This document shows positions 27,532 through 35,487 of a DNA stretch of 64,000 bases, in pieces; positions within the stretch are counted from its first letter, which is position 1; each line of letters begins with the position of its first letter. The position numbers and the translations under genes were made by a program. The stretch comes from CBDDDW01 sp965226805. GTDB taxonomy: Bacteria; Chloroflexota; Dehalococcoidia; Lucifugimonadales; JAGWBF01. The DNA lies in assembly GCA_965226805.1 (NCBI GenBank), contig CBDDDW010000016.1, forward strand, positions 1 through 64,000, given 5' to 3'. Under the pieces are notes generated by a model, which saw nothing but the letters and a program-made list of their open reading frames with translations, was not told the DNA's origin and did not search any database.

Positions 27532-28515
27532 CTGGCCGTTAAGTCCGTAATAGAGGCCATTCGAGAGGCCATGTACGAGGAGATGGAGCGGGACCCTTCC
27601 GTCTTCATATTGGGTGAAGACGTTGGGCTCAGGGGAGGCGTCTTCCTGGCCAGCAAGGGTTTCATCGAGCAGTTCGGCGAGGAGAGGGTGATAGATACCC
27701 CCCTGGCCGAGGCTTCCATCGTTGGAGTTGCCCTCGGGGCGGCCTTCCGAGGCCTGAGGCCTATCGCAGAGGTGGAGTTCGCTGACTTCATCTGGCCCAC
27801 GGCCAACCAGCTGATCGGGGAGACAGCCCGGGTATGCTATGGCACCAACGGTGCCATACCGGTGCCCCTGGTGGTACGCATTCCCTATGGCGGTGGCATC
27901 CGCGGCGGCCTGTTCCATTCCCAGAACGTGGAGGCTTATTTCTTCCATACCCCGGGCCTCAAGGTCGTGGCCCCGGCGACTCCCTACGACGCCAAAGGGT
28001 TGCTAAAAGCCTCCATCAGGGATAACAATCCCGTCGTGTTCATGGAGCACAAGAAGAGCTACCGGCTGGTCCGCGGCGAGGTCCCGGATGAAGAGTACCT
28101 GGTCCCCATCGGCAAGGCGGACGTAAAGCGGAGCGGCACCGACGTCACCATCGTTTCCTACGGTCTGATGGTGCACTTCTGCCTGGAGGCCGCCGGCATC
28201 ATGGACCAAGAAGGGGTCAGCGCGGAGGTCATCGACCTTCGCACGCTCAAACCACTGGACAGGGAATCCATCCTCAACTCGGTAAAGAAGACAGGGAAGG
28301 TGGTGATTGTCCATGAGGACAACGTCACCGGGGGCGTGGGTGCGGAGGTATCCGCCTTGCTGTCCGAGGAAGCCTTTGAGTACCTGGACGCTCCCATAAC
28401 CCGGGTGTGCGGGCCCGACATACCCACGATGCCTTTCGCTCCTCCACTGGAAGAGGCGTATCTGCCCAATGCGGAGAAGATCTCTGAGGCTGTGAGGAGA
28501 CTGGCTGCGTATTGA
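27532..28515 (+). CDS. 2-oxoacid dehydrogenase E1 component, beta subunit, CTG start
   Basis: A 327-residue partner of E1alpha. AIREAMYEEMERDPSVFILG, GEDVGLRGGVF, DTPLAEASIVGVALGAA and EVEFADFIWPTANQL are standard E1beta motifs; VIVHEDNVTGGVGAEVSALL is in the C-terminal domain. The family N-terminus (AVKSVIEAIREAM) is encoded from CTG 27532, placed exactly 7 bp after AAGGAGG (27518-27524). No ATG, GTG or TTG occurs between the Shine-Dalgarno and codon 14, so CTG is the probable initiator. An ATG start at 27571 would remove 13 conserved residues. Confidence 0.9.
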   Translation: MAVKSVIEAIREAMYEEMERDPSVFILGEDVGLRGGVFLASKGFIEQFGEERVIDTPLAEASIVGVALGAAFRGLRPIAEVEFADFIWPTANQLIGETARVCYGTNGAIPVPLVVRIPYGGGIRGGLFHSQNVEAYFFHTPGLKVVAPATPYDAKGLLKASIRDNNPVVFMEHKKSYRLVRGEVPDEEYLVPIGKADVKRSGTDVTIVSYGLMVHFCLEAAGIMDQEGVSAEVIDLRTLKPLDRESILNSVKKTGKVVIVHEDNVTGGVGAEVSALLSEEAFEYLDAPITRVCGPDIPTMPFAPPLEEAYLPNAEKISEAVRRLAAY

Positions 28516-28602
28516 TCGGATTCCTCTGTCGCTGTCCAGGCCCCTGTTGCAGCGTGTCATTTAGCCAGCTCACGGAACCGAACCAACTAGAGGACCGGTG
28601 AA

Positions 28603-29994
28603 ATGGCCATTACGATAGATCTCCCTCAGGTCGGCGAGTCGGTTGTCGAAGGCACCATCGGCAAGTGGCTCAAGCAGCCCGGCGAGAGGGTCGAGAAGTA
28701 CGACCCTCTCGTGGAGGTAGAGACGGACAAGGTGACGATGGAGGTGCCGTCTCCCGTAGATGGAGTGCTGACGCGCATTCTGGTCGAAGAAGGCACCACT
28801 GTCCCTATGGGCACACCCATCGCTGAGATTGAGGCGGCGGATGGGCAGGTCCCGGAACCGGAGCCGGCCAAACCAAAGGAAACCGTTGCTGAAAGAGCTC
28901 CCGAAGAGGTGGGCACAATCGGCTACTTCATGAAGGATGTGAAACCAGTTGGGCCGACGGGTGGCGGAGTGGAGGAAGCCGGAGAGCCGTCGGGTACGGC
29001 GCGCGGTGAGCCGAGGGAGGCCCAAGCTGATGTGGCCCCCCCGCCGCCGAAGAGCATGACGGCCTCGCCTTCACCAACGCCCTCCGTTGAACGCCAACGC
29101 GAGGAATCCGGCCGCCATTCTCCCGCCGTGCGCCGGCTTGCCAGTGAACACAACGTGGACCTGAGCCAGGTCAAGGGGACAGGCCTGGGCGGCCGCGTCA
29201 CGAGAAACGACGTGCTGGAGTTTATAGAGTCCAACGGAGCGGTGTCCTCTGGACTCCCGCTGCCTGCTGGGGCGCCCGGTCCCAGAGGCGTAGGTGTCGA
29301 GGAGGAATCTGTACCCCTCAGCCGCATAAGGCGCTTGATCGCCGAGAACATGGTCAGAAGCGCCACCGAGATACCCCATGCATGGAGCATGGTGGAGGCG
29401 GATGTGACTGGCCTTGTTAAGCACCGGGAGGCCACTAAAGAGGCGTTCCGTGAACGCGAGGGGATCGGACTCACCTACCTGCCCTTCGTCATAAAGGTGG
29501 TGGTGGAGTGCCTTAAGGAGCACCCCATGTTGAGCTCCACCTGGGGCGGCGACAAGATCATCGTGAAAAAACGTGTGCACGTAGGCGTCGCGGTGGCCGC
29601 TCCCGACGGGCTTGTGGTCCCCGTGATACACGATCCAGACTCGATGGGCATAGCTGGACTGGCAAGGGCCGCCGCAGACCTGACGGCCAAGGCCCGGGAT
29701 GGCAAGCTCACCCTGCCCGATATCCAGGGTGGCACCTTTACCGTGAACAATACGGGCGCCCTGGGCTCTATAGTCTCCCAGCCCATAATAAACTATCCCC
29801 AGGCTGCCATTCTCACCACGGAGGCTATCCAGAAGCGGCCCGTAGTAGCGGGCGACGGCATCGCCATCCGCTCCATGATGAATATCTGCCTCTCCTTCGA
29901 CCATCGGATCATCGACGGCGCCCAAGCCGGCGCCTTCCTTAAGTCGGTGAAACTCCGCCTGGAGGCCATCGGGCCAGATAGTCCGATCAACTGA
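28603..29994 (+). CDS. 2-oxoacid dehydrogenase E2 component (dihydrolipoyl acyltransferase)
   Basis: A 463-residue acyltransferase core of the complex. The lipoyl domain spans residues 1-77 with the lipoylated Lys43 in VETDKVTME. An Ala/Pro-rich linker leads to the E3-binding domain (SPAVRRLASEHNVDLSQVKG, then GRVTRNDVLEFIES). The catalytic domain ends with SFDHRIIDGAQAGAFLK, holding the HxxxDG active site. Only one lipoyl domain is present. It lies 87 bp after E1beta and 9 bp before lipB. The E3 gene (lipoamide dehydrogenase) is not in the window. Confidence 0.93.
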   Translation: MAITIDLPQVGESVVEGTIGKWLKQPGERVEKYDPLVEVETDKVTMEVPSPVDGVLTRILVEEGTTVPMGTPIAEIEAADGQVPEPEPAKPKETVAERAPEEVGTIGYFMKDVKPVGPTGGGVEEAGEPSGTARGEPREAQADVAPPPPKSMTASPSPTPSVERQREESGRHSPAVRRLASEHNVDLSQVKGTGLGGRVTRNDVLEFIESNGAVSSGLPLPAGAPGPRGVGVEEESVPLSRIRRLIAENMVRSATEIPHAWSMVEADVTGLVKHREATKEAFREREGIGLTYLPFVIKVVVECLKEHPMLSSTWGGDKIIVKKRVHVGVAVAAPDGLVVPVIHDPDSMGIAGLARAAADLTAKARDGKLTLPDIQGGTFTVNNTGALGSIVSQPIINYPQAAILTTEAIQKRPVVAGDGIAIRSMMNICLSFDHRIIDGAQAGAFLKSVKLRLEAIGPDSPIN

Positions 29995-30003
29995 GGATCT
30001 GCC

Positions 30004-30687
30004 TTGCCGTCTCTCCGCGAATGTCACGTTGTCCATGCCGGGACGATGGAGTACCTCACCGCCTGGGAGCTGCAGCGGGATCTCTTCGGTCAGGTACTCG
30101 AAGGGACAAAGCCGAATACCCTTCTGCTGCTTGAGCATCCACCGGTCTATACCGTGGGCCGCCGTGGTCGGCGGGAGCAGGTGCTCCTCACCGACGCCCA
30201 GCTTGCGGAGATGGGCATAGCCCTCTACGAAGCGGACAGGGGCGGAGAAGTTACCTACCACGGACCGGGCCAGCTGGTGGCCTACCCTGTACTGGACCTG
30301 AAAGGATGGGGTGGCCCCGTCAAGTACGTCCGTGCCCTTGAGCAGATCATGATTAAGACCCTCGCGGACCACGGTGTCACCGGTAGCCTGGTGGAAGGGC
30401 TGACCGGGGTGTGGGTGGATGAGGAGAAGATGGCTGCCATCGGCGTGAAGCTAAGCCGCGGGGTAACCTACCACGGCATCTCCATCAACGTGAACAACGA
30501 CCTGGCGCCCTTCAGCCACATAATCCCATGCGGCATTACAGACCGAGGCGTCACCTCGATTGAAGAGCAACTGGGAGGCCCGGTGGACATCGGCGCGGTG
30601 GCGTACAGCCTGGCGTACCACTTCGGCGCCCACATGGGCTTCCGCATGGAAGAGGTGGAGCAAGCCGCGTTTGCGAAGTCGATGTAA
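30004..30687 (+). CDS. lipB: Lipoyl(octanoyl) transferase LipB
   Basis: A 227-residue enzyme that moves octanoate from acyl carrier protein to the lipoyl domains of E2 enzymes, the first step of lipoate assembly. RGGEVTYHGPGQ (residues 79-90), Lys149 in AIGVKLSRGVTYHG and the catalytic Cys176 in HIIPCGI are all present. The start appears to be TTG (30004), 9 bp after the E2 stop. Placement behind the E2 gene fits its role in activating that protein. lipA was not found here. Confidence 0.93.
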   Translation: MPSLRECHVVHAGTMEYLTAWELQRDLFGQVLEGTKPNTLLLLEHPPVYTVGRRGRREQVLLTDAQLAEMGIALYEADRGGEVTYHGPGQLVAYPVLDLKGWGGPVKYVRALEQIMIKTLADHGVTGSLVEGLTGVWVDEEKMAAIGVKLSRGVTYHGISINVNNDLAPFSHIIPCGITDRGVTSIEEQLGGPVDIGAVAYSLAYHFGAHMGFRMEEVEQAAFAKSM

Positions 30688-30748
30688 CTCCGCTCACAGT
30701 GAGCCTGGTCTGTCGAACCATGAGCGGCTTCATTGGACCCATACCTAG

Positions 30749-31950
30749 GGAACCTCTGAACAACTCGGCGCAAGCGTGGATGGGCAGAGTGGTTCCGTTC
30801 TTTGGAGACGTTCAGGCATCTTTGTGACGTTCCAGGTCGTGGTTGAGGCGTTCAGACCGTGTCTGTTGTGGCCTCGAAGCGGCTTTTCGGAGCCATCGCG
30901 GCTCCCCGGCCCTGATTTGCGCACTGCGCCCCTCTCATGCCGCCAGACGGCGCTCTGCCGTCATCAAGTTGGCCAGCCCCAGTAGCAATGCCAGCCGTTG
31001 CGCGTTCTTAGCCAACCCTCGGTAGCGCACCTTGGCGTAGCCAAAGCGCCGCTTCACGTACAGGAACGGATGCTCCACTTTCGCTCTGACCGACGCTTTG
31101 CGCTTCTCCGCCAACGCCTCGTAGCTGCCAGGCTCCAGGTGACGTCGCCGGCCGGGCCTCATCGCCACTCGCCACTCCACATCCAACTCTCGATTCTCCA
31201 ACCGCTTGTCCACTCCCTGATACCCCGCATCCCCCCACACTCGTTTCTCTCCACCGTGCAGCAATCGGTGCGCTTCTGTCACATCATGCACGTTAGCTGG
31301 CGTCGTAGTCATGCTGTGTACCACTCCCGTCTCAGCGTCAGCGCCTACGTGTACTTTCATCCCGAAGCGCCACTCGTTCCCCTTCTTCGTCTGGTGCATC
31401 TCAGGGTCTCGCTCACCCGCACGATTCTTCGTCGATGACGGCGCCTCTATGATGCTCGCGTCCACGATCATCCCCTCCCGAAGCCGCAGTCCCTGGGACT
31501 CCAGATGACGGTTGATCTCCTCGAACAGACTCTGCCCCAACTCATGCTCTTCCAGCAGATGGCGGAAGTTCAGAATCGTCGTCTCGTCCGGCAGCGGGCC
31601 CGACAGCTTCAACCCTACGAACCGTCTCACCGACTCGACCTCGTAGAGCATGTCCTCCATACCAGGATCGCTCAAGTTGTAGAACAACTGCACGCAGTGT
31701 ATCCGCACCATCGCCGACAACTCATATGGTCGACGGCCTCGGCCCGCCTTGGGATAGAACGGACGGATGCGCTCTTCCATCTGTTCCCACGGGATCAGAG
31801 CATCCATGCGCTCCAGGAATATCTCCCGGCGGGTCTTGCGCTTCTTGCTCTCGTATTCCAAGTCCGCAAATGTTGGCTGGTCCATCAATTATCTCCCCGA
31901 ACACAGTGCTATTCTCTATGCTACTATGCCCAGACTTGTTCAGAGTATCC
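30749..31950 (-). mobile_element. IS5-family insertion sequence, 1202 bp, with CTAG target duplication
   Basis: The ends read GGAACCTCTGAACAA (left) and GGATACTCTGAACAA (right, inward), differing at two positions. CTAG flanks both ends (30745-30748 and 31951-31954), the 4-bp target duplication typical of the IS5 group. Length and one transposase gene on the minus strand match IS5. It sits between lipB and the cyclase gene inside a repeat-rich gap and interrupts no recognisable gene. Confidence 0.92.
30935..31888 (-). CDS. IS5-group transposase
   Basis: A 317-residue DDE transposase. The N-terminal DUF772-type domain has GRRPYELSAMVRIHCVQLFY and SDPGMEDMLYEVESVRRF. The catalytic core has MIVDASIIEAPSS (first Asp), VWGDAGYQGVDKR (second Asp) and, near the end, RAKVEHPFLYVKRRFG with the catalytic Glu. 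All are intact, so the element may be active. It occupies most of the IS. Confidence 0.93.
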   Translation of the reverse strand: MMDQPTFADLEYESKKRKTRREIFLERMDALIPWEQMEERIRPFYPKAGRGRRPYELSAMVRIHCVQLFYNLSDPGMEDMLYEVESVRRFVGLKLSGPLPDETTILNFRHLLEEHELGQSLFEEINRHLESQGLRLREGMIVDASIIEAPSSTKNRAGERDPEMHQTKKGNEWRFGMKVHVGADAETGVVHSMTTTPANVHDVTEAHRLLHGGEKRVWGDAGYQGVDKRLENRELDVEWRVAMRPGRRRHLEPGSYEALAEKRKASVRAKVEHPFLYVKRRFGYAKVRYRGLAKNAQRLALLLGLANLMTAERRLAA

Positions 31951-31983
31951 CTAGTTCTCAGTCAACTTCAATCTGATATAAAT

Positions 31984-32071
31984 GTCATTCTGAGCGAAGC
32001 GAAGAATCTGGAGTGGTTGTGGGGTAACCCCTCCCCAGATTCTTCGGTCGCTGCGCTCACTCAGAATGACA
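31984..32071. repeat. Long palindromic intergenic repeat (TCATTCTGAG family)
   Basis: GTCATTCTGAGCGAAGCG and GAAGAATCTGG on the left are mirrored by CCAGATTCTTCGG and GCTCACTCAGAATGAC on the right, forming an 88-bp hairpin. Related half-copies occur at 41708-41748 and 62521-62587 and degraded ones near 5230 and 34540. It is a REP-like element and non-coding. Confidence 0.7.
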
Positions 32072-32109
32072 TGCTATGGAAATCTTGTTGACAAGGTACT
32101 AGTCTATCT

Positions 32110-32196
32110 ACCGGCCTCTTCTTCATCCGCTCATGGTGAGCCTGTCGAACCATGATGGCGCCTCTTCAGCTCACCCCGAGCTCGTCGAGGGCTCAG
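32110..32196. repeat. REP-like GTGAGCCTGTCGAACCATGA repeats
   Basis: CGCTCATGGTGAGCCTGTCG followed by AACCATGA (about 32128-32153), and a second version with CTCACCCCGAGCTCGTCGAG (about 32169-32190). The same family is seen at 30694-30728 before the IS5 element and inverted at 34438-34466. These short palindromes fill gaps and are not coding. Confidence 0.6.
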
Positions 32197-34029
32197 CTAG
32201 TCCGGGGGCTCCTGCCAAGTGACGCGGACCGCCTCGAAGTCCTTCTCGAACCCCTTCAGCTGGACCCTGATGGGCTCCGTGTGAATGCCCGGCCCGCGTA
32301 GCGCTTCCTGGACCCCTGGATCATCCAAAAGCGCGGCCCCCATCACAATGTCCCCACCCAAACTCTCGCCCTGGAGCCGTACCGCCGCGTTGACGGTTGT
32401 CCCGAAATAGTCGAGGCGATCATTCAGGTTCACGGCGATGCACGGCCCAGCGTAAACGCCGATTTTCAGGACAATGTCCGGGGACGATGAGCCTTTTTCG
32501 CTGAGAGACCGGTGTGCATCCAGACCCATAGCCACGGCGTCACCCGGTTCTCGGAACACTGCCATGACAGCATCGCCGATGGTCTTGACCACGGCGCCGC
32601 TGTGCTCTGCGACCGAATCGAAAATCACCCGGAAATGATCCCTTACCATCGCGTATGCAAGAGCGTCGCCCTGAACTCTATAGAGAGTAGTGGAGGACCT
32701 CAAATCGGTGAACATAAAGCAAAGGTAGCGCACCTCGAAGTGCTCCTCGGGCGCCAGCGCCTCTGAGGAAAACAGGTCTCGGAAGTCTTGAAGAGTGGTG
32801 ACGAAAGCGGCCGTGACCGCGTCGTCGGGCCATTGGGTCGCCTCCAGTATTACCAGTAGCTCCTGTTCCCTGGTATTCTCCACAGAGAGGGCAGTCCTGC
32901 CCGGCGCGACCGCTGCCCTCAGAGGCGTCAGCTCGCCGACGCTACACGAGAAGCGTATATCTCCTGGGCCCGGATGAGACTGGTCCACTTCGATAAGCGC
33001 GGCTCCTTTTATCTGAGGTCCCCGCAGCCGGTACACTCCCGGAGAGAGGTCCACAGGCACTGTGAACCGGCCATCGGGGGCAATGGTCTGCTGCACTATG
33101 ACATGTGGGGTGTTCCCAGGGCCTCCGACGCAGTAGCTGTTCTGTTCAATGCGCCGTACCCTCTCAGAGGGCCGGAAGGTAACCTCCACGGATCGGTCGA
33201 AGTTGGCGTCGAACCGGATGTTGCAGGAAGAGCAGTGGGCCTGGCTGCGCAGGTCGCTAAGGGATGAGACTTGGCCCTTAGCCCCGCGACACAAGGGACA
33301 CATCAGGTCCCAGGTGAGATCGAGAAGCCCCAGGCGGGTGGCGTGAAGGCACAATCTGAGGACGGACTCCCGGCCTTCGCTCCAGCTGTCGGCCAGCCGG
33401 AAGGGTCTGATGCGACCACAGTCGTCATCGGAAGACGTGCGTATGAACCCGGCGAAGCGTTCCGCCACACCTGGTTCGAACCCGGCCTGGACAAGAGAGG
33501 ATTCCCCGGCGCTGAGGCGGGCCTCGGCCCTGCTCTTGGTGTCGGAGGTCTGATGAGGATATGGGGTTGGTGCTTCCCCCGCCAGGTGGCGTGCCACGTT
33601 ACGGAACGCCCTATTGAAGTTGCGATACGTGCTCACTCCCAAGTAGTAACGGGCCGGAATGTGCCAGAGGAGTGAGCGGACCTCCGCCTCGATCCTATAG
33701 GTCAGGCTCGTGCCGCCATCGTTGGGCTCCAGCTCGACCGTAGAGCGGACCTCTCGGAAAGGCCCGTTGTGGTACACGCGGAGGACGCTAAACTCCTTCC
33801 CGCCTACCCAGTGAAAGGGATTCTCATCCCACGTTATCCGCCTGCCCAGGGACTTGAAGGAGCCCTGCCGCCGGGAACCCCCTTGAGGGTTCGGGGTCTC
33901 GGTGAAGGTCCATGGGCCTACCCCGACTGCCCGATTAAAGCCGTGAGTGTCGGAAACCAGTGGCCAGACACGTTCCGGCGATGCTGGGAGATGCCATTTC
34001 CAGGTGTAGGCAAGTCTCCTACCTCCCAT
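32197..34029 (-). CDS. Class III adenylate/guanylate cyclase with N-terminal SRPBCC domain
   Basis: A 610-residue protein in three parts. Residues 1-155 form an SRPBCC/polyketide-cyclase-like ligand-binding domain (YTWKWHLPASPERVWPLVSD). The middle, about 180-410, resembles DUF5939, found before many cyclase domains, and contains a CxxC / CxxC pair (MCPLCRGAKG, AHCSSCNIRF). The C-terminal catalytic domain has metal aspartates in FMFTDLRSST and TIGDAVMAVF and transition-state residues in FGTTVNAAVRLQ. The Lys in VVKTIGD and the Asp in RLDYFG favour ATP as substrate. No transmembrane helix is seen, so it is probably a soluble cyclase sensing a hydrophobic ligand or metal. Confidence 0.88.
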   Translation of the reverse strand: MGGRRLAYTWKWHLPASPERVWPLVSDTHGFNRAVGVGPWTFTETPNPQGGSRRQGSFKSLGRRITWDENPFHWVGGKEFSVLRVYHNGPFREVRSTVELEPNDGGTSLTYRIEAEVRSLLWHIPARYYLGVSTYRNFNRAFRNVARHLAGEAPTPYPHQTSDTKSRAEARLSAGESSLVQAGFEPGVAERFAGFIRTSSDDDCGRIRPFRLADSWSEGRESVLRLCLHATRLGLLDLTWDLMCPLCRGAKGQVSSLSDLRSQAHCSSCNIRFDANFDRSVEVTFRPSERVRRIEQNSYCVGGPGNTPHVIVQQTIAPDGRFTVPVDLSPGVYRLRGPQIKGAALIEVDQSHPGPGDIRFSCSVGELTPLRAAVAPGRTALSVENTREQELLVILEATQWPDDAVTAAFVTTLQDFRDLFSSEALAPEEHFEVRYLCFMFTDLRSSTTLYRVQGDALAYAMVRDHFRVIFDSVAEHSGAVVKTIGDAVMAVFREPGDAVAMGLDAHRSLSEKGSSSPDIVLKIGVYAGPCIAVNLNDRLDYFGTTVNAAVRLQGESLGGDIVMGAALLDDPGVQEALRGPGIHTEPIRVQLKGFEKDFEAVRVTWQEPPD

Positions 34030-34036
34030 GTGGCAC

Positions 34037-34354
34037 CTACTCGCCTAGTGCGATGCTGGCCTGGATTTCCAGGCGCCGCCAGCTATCGCCCCGGTTGTCG
34101 CTTCGGTACATCTCGTCGCTGGCGCCCGCGAACACCACGTTGGGCTCTAGCGGATGTACCGCGATCACGCGGACCTTCGGTGACGGTGGGAGGCCGGTGG
34201 TGAGCTCCTCCCACCGGTTATCGCCGGGGAGCTTTCGATACAAGCCGCCGGTCCCAGCGCCGGCGTAGACGTGGGGTTCCGGAGGGGCGGACTCCTGAGA
34301 TGCCACGAGGGTTCCCTCCGAGGCGATTACGTATTGCTCAGTCTCGTTGATCAA
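34037..34354 (-). pseudogene. BNR/sialidase-like beta-propeller fragment
   Basis: A 105-residue fragment with propeller-blade motifs HVYAGAGTGGLYRKLPGDNR and VVFAGASDEMYRSDNRGDSW. Intact relatives have several such blades and about 330 residues; here the frame stops after RRLEIQASIALGE. The start (TTG 34354) has no ribosome binding site and repeat DNA lies immediately upstream. It is probably a remnant left between the cyclase gene and the repeat-rich gap. Confidence 0.6.
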
Positions 34355-34369
34355 TTTGTCATTGGGACG

Positions 34370-34600
34370 AAAGTGTCATTCCGAGTTATCATGCCCCGGT
34401 GGGGCGCCACAGGCGGATGAAAATGAGTTGCATTTTCCTCATGGTTCGACGAGCTCACCATGAGCGGTAAAGGATGGTCTCTCCGCGCTCATCCTGAGCC
34501 TGTAGAAGGACGAGGGCTTATTTTCAGAGCAGCGCAGCGAAGAATCTCAGTGGCGTTCGTCAGACCCTTCACTCCGTTCAGGGTGACATCCTCAGGGGGG
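34370..34600. repeat. Cluster of degenerate palindromic repeats
   Basis: The 287-bp gap before the second PIG-L gene is made of repeat pieces: TGTCATTCCGAG (34378), CTCATGGTTCGACGAGCTCA (about 34438-34457), CGCTCATCCTGAGCCTGTAG (about 34487-34506), and CAGCGAAGAATCTCAGTGG with GTTCAGGGTGACAT (34545-34590). No gene is supported. Confidence 0.6.
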
Positions 34601-34641
34601 TTTTCATTCTTGGTGGCGCTAGTGGCGGGCCTAGTGACAAT

Positions 34642-35352
34642 CTATCGAAGGTGGAAGTGCTTGAAGGCCTCGGCGTATGCCATGCCGTGGTGAATGCCGG
34701 CCTTTCGGCGCCATTCTCGCATCCAACCGTCTTGATCGTTTCCGTCTCCCACTTGGGACACGTGTTGCTTTAGCGCCTCAACAGCGGCATCGATGGTTCC
34801 TGAGACATCGATCCACTTGTCGGGCTCCTGGTTGTTCCCCACTAGAAGCTCCCTCACCTTGTGGGGCTCCAGCCCCTCCTCTAGGAGCTCGGGAAAGGTC
34901 AACCGGTCCCGGGCCGCGGGGAATACCGCCGACATGGCTGCCTCTCCGGCTGCGATGTGGTCTGGGTGGCCGATGTATCCGTTTCCGTCGAGGGTTCTGA
35001 CCGGGCTCGGGCAAATCAAAATGTCTGGCCTGTGTCGCCTGATCTGCCGTACCATATCACGCCGTAGCTCCAATGTCGGCTGAAGCATGGAGTCCTCGTA
35101 ACCCAAGAACACCACTTCTTTGAGCCCCAGCACTCTCCCCGCCGCCAGCTGCTCCTCCCGGCGTATCTCCACCAGGCGTCCGGGGGTCATCTCTGCGTCG
35201 CTGCTGCCCTTGCTGCCATCCGTGCAGATTACGTACACCACCTCCATCCCCTCGCTACACCATTTCGCCACTGTTCCAGCGCATCCGTACTCGGCGTCGT
35301 CGGCATGGGCAACTATCACCATGCCCCGCTGATAGGGTTCCTCCTCGGCCAT
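34642..35352 (-). CDS. PIG-L family (LmbE-like) N-deacetylase, second copy
   Basis: A 236-residue deacetylase with AHADDAEYGCAGT as the zinc/catalytic motif (Ala replaces Pro in the usual PHPDD) and the HxxH element in GHPDHIAAGE. VFLGYEDSMLQPTLELRRD and LLVGNNQEPDKWIDVSGTID are homologous to the protein at 15813-16535, with about one-third identity by eye. It stands alone between the repeat gap and the CysS-glycosyltransferase gene. The substrate is unknown. Confidence 0.88.
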   Translation of the reverse strand: MAEEEPYQRGMVIVAHADDAEYGCAGTVAKWCSEGMEVVYVICTDGSKGSSDAEMTPGRLVEIRREEQLAAGRVLGLKEVVFLGYEDSMLQPTLELRRDMVRQIRRHRPDILICPSPVRTLDGNGYIGHPDHIAAGEAAMSAVFPAARDRLTFPELLEEGLEPHKVRELLVGNNQEPDKWIDVSGTIDAAVEALKQHVSQVGDGNDQDGWMREWRRKAGIHHGMAYAEAFKHFHLR

Positions 35353-35487
35353 CCGGAATTACCTCCGAAACTGGGAATTTCTGCCCAAAAGCAGAGTGCA
35401 CAACTCTATTATAGCGGCTCTTTCAACAGGAGGTAAGAGAGTGGGACGCGGACGGGTTCGCTTGGCGTGGGGCCAGAGAGACGCGGG

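Noticed and set aside
29071..30372. 433-codon minus-strand open frame across E2 and lipB
   Set aside because: It is the shadow of two well-supported genes on the plus strand.
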